A stretch of 64,000 nt of DNA from RFSX01 sp964567435 (GTDB lineage Bacteria; Bacteroidota; Bacteroidia; Chitinophagales; Saprospiraceae), in the NCBI GenBank assembly GCA_964567435.1, contig CAZMMQ010000002.1, positions 72,761 to 136,760 on the forward strand. Reading direction: 5' to 3'. Shown here piece by piece: positions 1 through 7,781 of this stretch. Positions within the stretch are counted from its first letter, which is position 1. Each line of letters begins with the position of its first letter. A model generated the notes under the pieces. It was not told where the DNA came from, did no database searches, and worked only from the letters and a program-made list of their open reading frames with translations. The translations under genes were made by a program, and so were the position numbers.

Positions 1-1
1 T

Positions 2-445
2 GGATTAATTTCTCCTGAAAAAATAGATGTAAAACCATTAAAAAAATTCAGACTTAGTCGATTTATAAATGAAGTGCATATCATGACTAAGGATAAGACA
101 GGAAGTAATATTACATTGTATATTCTACAACTACTGTTTCTTATTGTTACTCATCAATCTGAAAAAACGAAAAATAAGATAGCTGCATTAAGACAATACA
201 GTTATAGACACATGAGGCATGAAGATTTTGACAGAACCAAGCTCTTTATAAAAATGCTAGGGCTCATAGATAAACATGATTACGATGTAAATCTAATAGA
301 ACAGAAAACTAAAAAATATCTTGAACAACTAATTGCGCTTAAACCTAGGATTAAAGAACGTATGATGGCTACGGCCTTCATTCCTTTCGAAGAAATATGG
401 CACGGCATACTAGCCCATGAACGCCAAAGTGTCTTGTTGGATTAA
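2..445 (+). CDS. Hypothetical protein, C-terminal part only (gene runs off the left edge)
   Basis: The reading frame is open from the first bases of the window to a TAA at 443-445, so the 5' end lies outside. A GTG at 74 could serve as a start, but coding continues upstream of it without a stop. The visible 147 residues are predicted mostly helical and rich in Lys, Glu, Leu and Ile, with one hydrophobic stretch (about residues 14-26 counted from the GTG). I recognise no family. Its stop overlaps by four bases the stop of the convergent gene to its right, so no terminator separates them. Confidence 0.55.
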   Translation, partial: GLISPEKIDVKPLKKFRLSRFINEVHIMTKDKTGSNITLYILQLLFLIVTHQSEKTKNKIAALRQYSYRHMRHEDFDRTKLFIKMLGLIDKHDYDVNLIEQKTKKYLEQLIALKPRIKERMMATAFIPFEEIWHGILAHERQSVLLD

Positions 446-1134
446 GCCAGATACTTATTCATCTTTTCTAAGTCATCCGAAATCTGTTGGACAACTATAT
501 GATAGGCATGGTAGAAGCTATCCTTTGTTGCTTGTACTTTAGCATTGGCTTGATTGATATTCTTCTTTTGCTCATCCAAGGATTTCTTAGCAGCTTCTAT
601 TTCTTCTTGCATTTTCTTTATCTGTGCTTCTTTCTGAGCAATGCCTTTTTGAAGATTTTCTATCTGCTGATTTCTGTTACTGACTTGTCTAGATTGTTGG
701 GTTTTAAAGGCTTCAAGAAATTTGGACTCCTCTCTTGACAAAACCTTGAGATAGTGACTGGCGCTATCTATTAATTTCGTATTAGTAGCACCCATTGTTT
801 TTGCCATCGCTAAGGCTGATTTGTATTTGGTGGCTTCATCCATCTCTACATTTCCTAGATTTTGAAGACTTTGCTTATATTCCAGATAATCAAATCCCTC
901 TACATTGTGTTGCTCCAAGGCCCCTAACAGCCGATTAATAAATTTCTCATCAGGTCTCCCTTTAGGTGGATTGTTTTTATCATAAGTAGGTTTACTTACA
1001 TGCTGGGCTTCAGGTTGTTTGGCTGATGATGTGTTAGGCTTGGCAGAAGGCTTGGCTTGTGATGGTGTCGTAGGTGATCCCTTAGAAGCACCTTCTTCCT
1101 CGATGATAAATATAGACTTGAGTTTTTTGAACAT
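442..1134 (-). CDS. Coiled-coil protein of unknown function
   Basis: This 230-residue protein has a short basic N-terminus and then a low-complexity linker rich in Pro, Ser, Ala and Lys (about 15-60). A compact helical region follows (about 62-145), then a long Gln/Lys/Glu-rich segment with heptad character (about 150-215) that should form a coiled coil. There is no signal peptide or membrane helix, so a cytoplasmic location is likely. The layout suggests a scaffold or adaptor, but no function can be assigned. It starts about 100 bases from the divergent thioesterase gene and converges on the truncated gene at the window edge. Confidence 0.7.
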   Translation of the reverse strand: MFKKLKSIFIIEEEGASKGSPTTPSQAKPSAKPNTSSAKQPEAQHVSKPTYDKNNPPKGRPDEKFINRLLGALEQHNVEGFDYLEYKQSLQNLGNVEMDEATKYKSALAMAKTMGATNTKLIDSASHYLKVLSREESKFLEAFKTQQSRQVSNRNQQIENLQKGIAQKEAQIKKMQEEIEAAKKSLDEQKKNINQANAKVQATKDSFYHAYHIVVQQISDDLEKMNKYLA

Positions 1135-1232
1135 AATCGTAATCCTTAGTAATCATTCAAATATAAAACTGATTGTGATGATTTTAGAAGGATTAACGAC
1201 AATGACGTTGGAATATCCAATAACTTGCGGAT

Positions 1233-1649
1233 ATGTACGAGCACACATTTCGAAAAAGAGTCAGATATGCAGAAACAGATAAGATGGGCTATCTCTATTA
1301 CGGTCACTATGCCAAATACTATGAGATTGGCAGAGTTGAAGCCTTAAGGGACTTGGGCCTATCCTATAGAGATATGGAAGATAAGCTAGGTCTCTTATTG
1401 CCTGTGCTCTCCCTAGAAGCCAGATATAAATTACCAGCCTACTATGATGATGAAATAATCATCAAGACTATTCTCAAGAACTTACCCTTAAAAATGTTTG
1501 AGTTTCACCATAAGCTAATAAACCCAGATGGTAAAATCATTAATACAGCCATAATCAAACTATTCTGTGTAGATATGACAACAAATCAAAGAGTGCAGCC
1601 ACCTCAAGAACTTATAGACAGATTGCGTCCATTTTTTTCGCAAGCATGA
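1233..1649 (+). CDS. Acyl-CoA thioesterase, YbgC/4-hydroxybenzoyl-CoA thioesterase (hotdog) family
   Basis: The 138-residue length and the N-terminal motif A-E-T-D-K-M-G (13-19), followed by Y-Y-G-H-Y, are the signature of single-domain hotdog thioesterases, with Asp16 as the expected catalytic acid. Family members hydrolyse short or medium acyl-CoA thioesters in the cytoplasm, and in proteobacteria YbgC belongs to the tol-pal locus. No tol or pal gene is nearby, so the physiological substrate is open. The gene is followed after 32 bases by a YihY-type membrane protein on the same strand. Confidence 0.85.
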   Translation: MYEHTFRKRVRYAETDKMGYLYYGHYAKYYEIGRVEALRDLGLSYRDMEDKLGLLLPVLSLEARYKLPAYYDDEIIIKTILKNLPLKMFEFHHKLINPDGKIINTAIIKLFCVDMTTNQRVQPPQELIDRLRPFFSQA

Positions 1650-1681
1650 TATATTTGTCATGAGTATATAGCACCTGAGTT

Positions 1682-2683
1682 GTGAGTCTATCAAAACTAC
1701 CCATCATTAATAATATTGTAGAATTATCCAAGCGATTTTCTATTCCTGGCTTTTCTGGCATCTCTATATATAATGTCAGTCAGTTTGTATATTCTGAAGC
1801 TGTAAAGGAAGATAATGATATAGTCACCAGAGCAAACTCGATAGCCTTTAACTTTTTTCTCTCGCTCTTTCCCTTAATGATATTCCTCTTTACACTCCTT
1901 CCCCATTTTCCGATCGCTACAGATTTTATCTCATTCTTTAAAGAGTCTTCAGTAAACTTTTTGCCAGATCAGGCTCACAAGTATTTGTTTGAGGTAATAG
2001 ATGATGTGGCCTCTATCAGGCGCAAAGGACTTCTATCATTTGGTTTCATCCTCGCCATAATATTTTCTAGTTCGGGTATGGTCACCCTAATGTATGGGTT
2101 TCACAAAAGTTATGACGACGTTTTCAAGAAGAGAAGTTATCTTAGGACTAGATCCATAGCCATTGGATTGACGATGATTGTGGCATTTTTGTTTGTTGTC
2201 TCATTGTGTCTTATCATATTCGGCACCCCGCTTTTGACCTTTTTAATAGATAAGCTAGAGGTTGGCCAATTCTCTGTATATGTGCTTAATTTCTTTAGTT
2301 GGTTGATTGTCATTTCTGTGATATATACCAGCATCACCTTTATTTACCGATACGGACCAGCTATGAAGCAGCGCATTAGCTGGTTTAATACAGGTGCAGT
2401 CCTAGCGACCATGCTCTCAATAGCCACCTCCGTCGCTTTTTCTTTTTTCATCAATTCCTTTGGGCGATATAATGAAATCTACGGATCTATTGGTGCACTG
2501 ATAGTTTTGCTTCTTTGGATTCAAATCAATGTCTTTATAATACTCATTGGATTTGAGTTCAATGCCTGTATTGCAGTAAATATGGCTAAGATTATAAAAG
2601 ACAACACCATTGAAGAAATAGTGGAATTAGAAGAACTACAGCAATTTGATACAAATAAGGATATAGCTAATCCCGCAGAGTAA
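1682..2683 (+). CDS. YihY/BrkB-family inner membrane protein
   Basis: This 333-residue polytopic protein has about six membrane segments. It carries the family landmarks: an early A-N-S-I-A-F-N-F-F-L-S-L-F-P block (51-64) and a late N-E-I-Y-G-S-I-G-A block followed by a Leu/Ile-rich helix. YihY/BrkB proteins are widespread, and despite the old 'ribonuclease BN' label their biochemical role is unsettled. The start is a GTG at 1682, and no ATG gives the full N-terminus. A TATATTTG at 1650-1657 could be a -7 element but lacks a TTG at the usual distance. The last 17 bases overlap the convergent thioredoxin-like gene. Confidence 0.85.
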   Translation: MSLSKLPIINNIVELSKRFSIPGFSGISIYNVSQFVYSEAVKEDNDIVTRANSIAFNFFLSLFPLMIFLFTLLPHFPIATDFISFFKESSVNFLPDQAHKYLFEVIDDVASIRRKGLLSFGFILAIIFSSSGMVTLMYGFHKSYDDVFKKRSYLRTRSIAIGLTMIVAFLFVVSLCLIIFGTPLLTFLIDKLEVGQFSVYVLNFFSWLIVISVIYTSITFIYRYGPAMKQRISWFNTGAVLATMLSIATSVAFSFFINSFGRYNEIYGSIGALIVLLLWIQINVFIILIGFEFNACIAVNMAKIIKDNTIEEIVELEELQQFDTNKDIANPAE

Positions 2684-3185
2684 TGAAACATCCTATCGCA
2701 GGAACGGACTCAAAAGCGACATCCTCACCTACAATTATGCTATCTAAAACATCTCTCAATTCAAACTGCGTAGGTATCCTGCGCCGCTTTCCTATTCTGA
2801 CATACCCATCATCTATGCGCCCTTTGTATAAGATTTCTTCCTCCACCTTATCATAGACGACAACTTCAGGCGTAATTGTCACTTCAAAGAGTTTCGTCTT
2901 TGTAGCAAAGTACTCAAGCTTTAAGGGAAAAGGAATAGAATACTTTTCTGAGAATTCCTTCACACCATTTGCTGATGAGTACTTATTTGGAAATAATCCA
3001 ATAAAAGATAGACTGTCTGATGCATATGTGTTATGATACTCGATCATCTGAGGCGTATAATATTGGCAGATTTTACAATCCTCACCTAGAAAATAATACA
3101 CAGTATACCTTGAGTCACTATTTTTCTGCGCAGATCCTATAAAGTGCGAAAATGCCAAAATCAAAATACTGAGTATGTATTTCAT
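2667..3185 (-). CDS. Secreted thioredoxin-like (redoxin) protein
   Basis: The 172-residue product starts with a signal peptide (about 1-19). A thioredoxin fold follows with a C-K-I-C active site at 37-40 and the cis-proline loop T-P-E-V at 105-108. Further on are the strand Y-K-G-R-I-D-D, common in Bacteroidota redoxin proteins, and a late P-A-I-G-C (Cys166), also typical of this subgroup. It probably acts in the periplasm as a thiol-disulfide oxidoreductase, but the partner is unknown. It overlaps the YihY gene tail to tail by 17 bases. Confidence 0.8.
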   Translation of the reverse strand: MKYILSILILAFSHFIGSAQKNSDSRYTVYYFLGEDCKICQYYTPQMIEYHNTYASDSLSFIGLFPNKYSSANGVKEFSEKYSIPFPLKLEYFATKTKLFEVTITPEVVVYDKVEEEILYKGRIDDGYVRIGKRRRIPTQFELRDVLDSIIVGEDVAFESVPAIGCFITLRD

Positions 3186-3263
3186 ATTTACAATTTAGGA
3201 GAATATATAATGTTAATCGTCAATAGTACAGACTATATGAAATAATTAAGAAACTGAAAACTA

Positions 3264-4496
3264 TCAAACGACCTCTGCTACAGTAAATATGCTCCCAGTG
3301 ACCAGAATGAGGTCTCTTTTATTGGCTTTACGCTTAGCCATAGCAAATGCAGTTCGGATACTGGTGTAACTCTGCCCTGTCAGATTATAATTGGCTGCCT
3401 TCTTCTTAAGGATATCCTTGTCAAGTGCTCTGGGAATTTTGGCTTGGGAAAAATAATAGTGTGCCACTTTAGGAAAAAATGGAAGTACGCTTGATAAGTC
3501 TTTATCAGATACAACTCCCATAACGATATGCAACGCTTGATATTTCTCTTGAGACAATTGTGTAAATAGTTGAGAGAGTCCCATTTTATTATGAGCACTA
3601 TCCAATATGATTCGAGGCCTTTTATTAACAATCTGATATCTTCCCAAATATCCCCACTCGTTTATTTTCGTATTCCAAGCTTTCTTGATTTGTGCACCGT
3701 CAGAGTTAGGTAAGATGGCTTTGATAGTAGCCAGTGCTGTTCTGCAGTTCTCTAATTGAAAGTCAGGAATGGATTTAGGAATAAGTTTGTCCAACTCATA
3801 ATCCTGATCTTCTGCAAATGTGATTGGACTTTTACTTTTATTAGCCTTTTTCACAAAGACTGATTCTGTCTCCTTTTGTCGTCTACCGATTATGACCGGG
3901 ACACGTGGTTTGACTATTCCAGCTTTCTCTCCAGCAATCGCATTCAATGTATTACCTAGAAAATTTGTGTGGTCTAATCCAATATTAGTAATCGTACTAA
4001 CGATAGGAGTGATGATATTGGTAGAATCCAACCGCCCGCCCAGGCCTGTTTCTATAACGGCGTAATCAACGTCCTCATCTGCAAAGTATTGAAATGCCAT
4101 CGCTACGGTAACTTCAAAAAAGCTAGGACGATTATCTTGGTCGAAAACCTGCCTCTCTACTAAGCGTTTCACAAACTGCTTAACAAAAGACTTAGAGATT
4201 TTCTCCCCATTTATTTTAATTCTCTCTCTATAGTCCTTGTAATGTGGAGAAGTATACAATCCAACTTTGAAACCTAGTTGATGAAGAGCAGAGGCTATAA
4301 AAAAACAAGTAGAACCCTTGCCATTAGTTCCTGCTATATGGATACTTTTGAATTTGCGATGAGGATTATCTAACAAAGAAGCCAAGGCTTTGATATTAGA
4401 TAGATCTTTTTTAAATGCTTTAGCTCCTACCCTTTGATACATAGGGAGTTGTCTGAACAAAAACGATTCTACCTCATTATACCTGTTTGGATTCAT
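3264..4496 (-). CDS. folC: Bifunctional folylpolyglutamate synthase / dihydrofolate synthase
   Basis: FolC joins glutamate to dihydropteroate and extends the glutamate tail of folates, using ATP, in the cytoplasm. The Mur-ligase-type P-loop G-T-N-G-K-G-S is at 56-62, followed by the characteristic E-T-G-L-G-G-R-L-D-S-T-N block and the H-N-K-M-G motif in the C-terminal domain. I chose the ATG at 4496 (410 residues) because M-N-P-N-R-Y begins just where homologues begin; the frame stays open to an ATG at 4547. The 4496 start lies 33 bases from the likely start of the divergent lycopene cyclase, so the promoters must be very compact or overlap coding sequence. Confidence 0.92.
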   Translation of the reverse strand: MNPNRYNEVESFLFRQLPMYQRVGAKAFKKDLSNIKALASLLDNPHRKFKSIHIAGTNGKGSTCFFIASALHQLGFKVGLYTSPHYKDYRERIKINGEKISKSFVKQFVKRLVERQVFDQDNRPSFFEVTVAMAFQYFADEDVDYAVIETGLGGRLDSTNIITPIVSTITNIGLDHTNFLGNTLNAIAGEKAGIVKPRVPVIIGRRQKETESVFVKKANKSKSPITFAEDQDYELDKLIPKSIPDFQLENCRTALATIKAILPNSDGAQIKKAWNTKINEWGYLGRYQIVNKRPRIILDSAHNKMGLSQLFTQLSQEKYQALHIVMGVVSDKDLSSVLPFFPKVAHYYFSQAKIPRALDKDILKKKAANYNLTGQSYTSIRTAFAMAKRKANKRDLILVTGSIFTVAEVV

Positions 4497-4528
4497 AGCT
4501 TTGCAACGTGCCGCAAAAATAAGATTAA

Positions 4529-5686
4529 CTGAAATATCAAAATACATACGATCACATCATTACAGGAGCTGGATTAGCTGGTCTCAGCTTGGCAATTAGA
4601 CTGGCACAAGAGGGCGCTTATAGAGACAAAAAATTACTATTACTAGATAAATCTCTTAAAAATAAAAATGACCGCACCTGGTCTTTTTGGAGTAAAAACG
4701 AAGATTTTTTCTCCAATATCATTTATCATCGGTGGCCTTCAATTCGATTTGCCTCTCACAACCAAAACAAAAGACTACATGCAGATCCTTATGAGTATTG
4801 TATGATCAGAGGAATAGATTTCTACACCTATGCACTAGAAATAATAGATCAAAGTCCTAACATTCACATATTGCATCAAAACGTACTCGATATAACAGAA
4901 TCACAAGAGATGGTTATCGTTACAACTGATCAAAACACATTTTCTGCACCTACCATTTTCAACAACATTCCTCAAAGTATTGCAGCAGCACAAGACATTA
5001 AAGATAAAGGTCACCACTTCGTATGGCAGCATTTCAAAGGTTGGTTTATAGAAACGCCATACGAGGCATTTGATACAGACGAAGCCATTATTATGGACTT
5101 TCGAATTACTCAAAATAATGAGACAAGATTCTTCTATGTACTACCCACAACACCAAAAAAAGCCCTGATAGAACTAGCCATTTTCTCCGCTGAAATTCCC
5201 TCTCCAGAATTCTACGATCCTTTTCTACATGATTACATCAATAAGATACTTGGGCTATCCTCGTACAAAATCTTAGAAGAAGAAGTTGGTGCTATTCCGA
5301 TGACGACCTTTGATTTTCAAATTAATAGAACGAAAAGAATCATACCTATAGGTACCAATGGAGGATCTGTTAAACCTTCCTCTGGATATGCATTTACAAG
5401 AATCCAGAAACATATGTCTGATTTGACTGATTATATTATCAAGGGAAGGTTGGATGAATATAAGCCAAAGAAAAGTCGATATACTCTATATGACAGGACC
5501 ATGCTCAATGCGATATTATCTGGCAAGACAAGTGGTGTAAAGGTATTCGATAATTTATTTGGCAAATTGGATGCGAAAACTATTTTCCAATTCTTAGACG
5601 AAGAAGGCTCTTTTATTAATGACCTAAAGATATTTTCTGCTCCCCCCAAATGGCCGTTTATCAAAGCTTTTCTGCAAGAACTATAG
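4529..5686 (+). CDS. crtY: Lycopene cyclase (CrtY/LCY-type flavoprotein), apparently with a CTG start
   Basis: Lycopene cyclases form the ionone rings of carotenoids. The dinucleotide-binding motif G-A-G-L-A-G lies at residues 13-18 if translation begins at CTG 4529, and the family motif D-R-T-W-S-F-W follows at about 48-54. A later P-I-G-T-N-G-G-S-V-K-P-S-S-G-Y block matches the family's C-terminal flavin region. No ATG, GTG or TTG in this frame lies between the TAA at 4526-4528 and TTG 4589, which would delete the nucleotide-binding motif. CTG 4529 gives an N-terminus (M-K-Y-Q-N-T-Y-D-H-I-I) that fits the family. No other carotenoid gene is in the window. Confidence 0.85.
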   Translation: MKYQNTYDHIITGAGLAGLSLAIRLAQEGAYRDKKLLLLDKSLKNKNDRTWSFWSKNEDFFSNIIYHRWPSIRFASHNQNKRLHADPYEYCMIRGIDFYTYALEIIDQSPNIHILHQNVLDITESQEMVIVTTDQNTFSAPTIFNNIPQSIAAAQDIKDKGHHFVWQHFKGWFIETPYEAFDTDEAIIMDFRITQNNETRFFYVLPTTPKKALIELAIFSAEIPSPEFYDPFLHDYINKILGLSSYKILEEEVGAIPMTTFDFQINRTKRIIPIGTNGGSVKPSSGYAFTRIQKHMSDLTDYIIKGRLDEYKPKKSRYTLYDRTMLNAILSGKTSGVKVFDNLFGKLDAKTIFQFLDEEGSFINDLKIFSAPPKWPFIKAFLQEL

Positions 5687-5763
5687 TAGATTTCTATACA
5701 TAGGGATCAAACATTAATATTTTTAGCAATATATTTTTTATACTTTGAGTCAAAATCAAATTA

Positions 5764-5982
5764 ATGATTAGCGCACTTGTTTTTCTAATTGTAGGTGGTG
5801 CTTTGGTTGGTACTTTACTTAAAGGCATAGTCACCCTGATTTCAACTGATTTCGAAAAAGAAGGATTTAGTGGAGGAAAAATATTCTCAATATTCAAGAT
5901 TCCCCTTATTTGTTTTGTCGTCTTGATGGTATACATCATTGTGATTTTGCCTTACTTGAACGCTAATGGATTTGGCAATTGA
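5764..5982 (+). CDS. Small inner membrane protein, unknown function
   Basis: The 72-residue product has two hydrophobic helices (about 4-25 and 45-64) joined by a polar loop containing F-E-K-E-G-F-S-G-G-K. No family is recognised. The stop codon ends two bases before the ATG of the deformylase-like lipoprotein gene, so the two are almost certainly cotranscribed and perhaps translationally coupled. The upstream 77 bases are AT-rich with no clear promoter. Confidence 0.6.
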   Translation: MISALVFLIVGGALVGTLLKGIVTLISTDFEKEGFSGGKIFSIFKIPLICFVVLMVYIIVILPYLNANGFGN

Positions 5983-5984
5983 TT

Positions 5985-6635
5985 ATGAGGAGTCAACGCA
6001 TATTTATCATCTGCATGTTTGCATTACTTACTATGGCCAGTTGTAAGCTAAATAAAGAGTTGTCTACTGCCGGCCAGCAAACAAACTGGTCATCTGAGCA
6101 AATGAATCTCATACAATCACAAGCTAGTGATAGACCAATGCGGTTGTATTTGCTTACCAATCGATCAGATTCTGTGCTATTAAGAACAAAAAGTAAGCGA
6201 GTTACTCCAAATCATGAAGATCTTGTACTAAAGAAATTAGTAGACCGTATGCTGGCTACTGTGCAAGATAGTATGTCTATGGGGGTAGGTATCGCGGCAC
6301 CTCAAGTAGGTGTATTGAAAAATATCATACTTGTTCAAAGATTTGACAAACCTGATTTTCCTTTCGAGGCTTATCTTAATCCAATAATCAGACAATACAG
6401 CAAAAAAACTCAACCTTGCATGGAAGGCTGCCTGTCGATACCTGACAAAAGAGGTGAGACACAAAATCGATCGTATGCCATTCTTCTAGAGTATGACAAG
6501 ATGAATGGAGAACATATTATTGAAATGGTAGAAGACTTCACTGCTGTGATATTCCAACATGAAATAGATCATCTAAATGGAATTGTCTTTCTGGATCACT
6601 TGGAAAATGAATCCAAAAAAAGTTCAGTAAAATAA
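5985..6635 (+). CDS. Peptide deformylase-family lipoprotein
   Basis: All three deformylase motifs are intact: G-V-G-I-A-A-P-Q-V-G (100-109), E-G-C-L-S (147-151) and Q-H-E-I-D-H (191-196). Cys149 and the two His should bind the catalytic metal, and Glu193 is the catalytic acid. Unlike the housekeeping cytoplasmic enzyme, the protein begins with a hydrophobic signal ending T-M-A-S-C (Cys20), which looks like a lipoprotein signal, and then an extra linker of about 50 residues. It should therefore act outside the cytoplasm, where formyl-Met is not the obvious substrate. The ATG at 5985 is preferred; a TTG at 5979 adds two residues and overlaps the upstream gene. Confidence 0.85.
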   Translation: MRSQRIFIICMFALLTMASCKLNKELSTAGQQTNWSSEQMNLIQSQASDRPMRLYLLTNRSDSVLLRTKSKRVTPNHEDLVLKKLVDRMLATVQDSMSMGVGIAAPQVGVLKNIILVQRFDKPDFPFEAYLNPIIRQYSKKTQPCMEGCLSIPDKRGETQNRSYAILLEYDKMNGEHIIEMVEDFTAVIFQHEIDHLNGIVFLDHLENESKKSSVK

Positions 6636-6644
6636 GCTGCAATT

Positions 6645-7700
6645 CTAGGAGGCCTTCTTTTGGTTCATCGTTTTGATGATAACATATGCACCAAGAATAG
6701 CGGGGATAAGAATCATGATACTCCTTTGAATAAGTGTAAATGAACCTGTGTATGCTTTATCAATAACATTAGACATCAACGCTGAATGACCAACTTCTGC
6801 AATACCACTGCCACCTGGACTAGGTGCAAAATATAGTAACAAATGGACTATAGATTGAAGTGCAATTACAGTCCAAAAATCCACTTCTAACCCAAAGGCC
6901 AATACTATAACATAAGCAAGTGCATACTTATTAAAATATAATAAGACTGTAATAATAAAGCTCAATGCGATCAGCCAAGGTTTTCTTTTGAAGAGACTCA
7001 ATGTCTGCTGCTGATAGTCATGCATAGTCGATTCCGTTTTCTTACTAAAGACTATTAATCTTTCAGCCTTATTGGGAATGACACCTTTCACTAGTTTCCC
7101 TATTTGCTCCAGAATGAGTCCTATGACTTTTGGGAATATAAGAGAGAGGACGATCAGCGTACCGATGGTTGCAAAGACAGAGAAACCGTAATTTGCCAAG
7201 TTAGACACTATACCTTCAGGTATCTGCCCTTGGAGTTTATTTTTTGCCCAATAGCCTGACACCAAGAAGAAAATTATTGTAGATATGAAATTGATAAAAC
7301 TAAGAATAATGAAATCGGGTGTCTTGAGGCCATTCTTCCAAAAGACGTACCAATGTGCTACTCCGCCACCTGTCTGTGAAGGCGTCACTGCACCTAAGAA
7401 TATGTTTGCCACATTAGCCTTCATAGCCACCATAGATGGAATTCCTGGCTTAAATTCTTTTGCGAAGACATGATTCCTCAGTCCTCCTATCCACAGATCA
7501 TTGAATACAAAGACAAAACAAAGCAAGCCATATCGCCAGTCTAGTTCTTTCCAGACGGATAATGTCTTACCAGTGTTGGTATAGAAAAAGATGGCTGTAA
7601 GAGACACTATGGAGATAGATAAAAACAGAAAAACACCTTTCTTAATGCTTTTGGGATTGACTATCTCATAGAACTTAGTCTGTTTACTTCTATCACTCAT
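6645..7700 (-). CDS. Flippase-like / lysylphosphatidylglycerol synthase transmembrane-region protein (UPF0104-type)
   Basis: This integral membrane protein has about seven or eight helices. It carries the family landmarks N-I-F-L-G-A-V-T-P-S-Q-T-G-G-G in the middle and A-P-S-P-G-G-S-G-I-A-E near the end. These mark the transmembrane part of MprF-like proteins, which often occurs alone in Bacteroidota; the lysyl-transferring domain is absent. A lipid translocation role is plausible but unproven. I chose ATG 7700 (M-S-D-R-S-K); an in-frame ATG at 7748 would add 16 residues. It is convergent with the deformylase gene (9 bases apart) and divergent from the GMC oxidoreductase gene. Confidence 0.83.
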   Translation of the reverse strand: MSDRSKQTKFYEIVNPKSIKKGVFLFLSISIVSLTAIFFYTNTGKTLSVWKELDWRYGLLCFVFVFNDLWIGGLRNHVFAKEFKPGIPSMVAMKANVANIFLGAVTPSQTGGGVAHWYVFWKNGLKTPDFIILSFINFISTIIFFLVSGYWAKNKLQGQIPEGIVSNLANYGFSVFATIGTLIVLSLIFPKVIGLILEQIGKLVKGVIPNKAERLIVFSKKTESTMHDYQQQTLSLFKRKPWLIALSFIITVLLYFNKYALAYVIVLAFGLEVDFWTVIALQSIVHLLLYFAPSPGGSGIAEVGHSALMSNVIDKAYTGSFTLIQRSIMILIPAILGAYVIIKTMNQKKAS

Positions 7701-7781
7701 ACACAATCTAAGATAATATTCTAAGTTGAATCTAAGGTTGCGCATCATTGGTTTTATGTAGTTTCCCTATTTTGCATAAGA

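Noticed and set aside
7768..7774. TATTTTG before the GMC oxidoreductase as a -7 element
   Set aside because: It has one base too few to match TAnnTTTG and the nearest TTG is at the wrong spacing.
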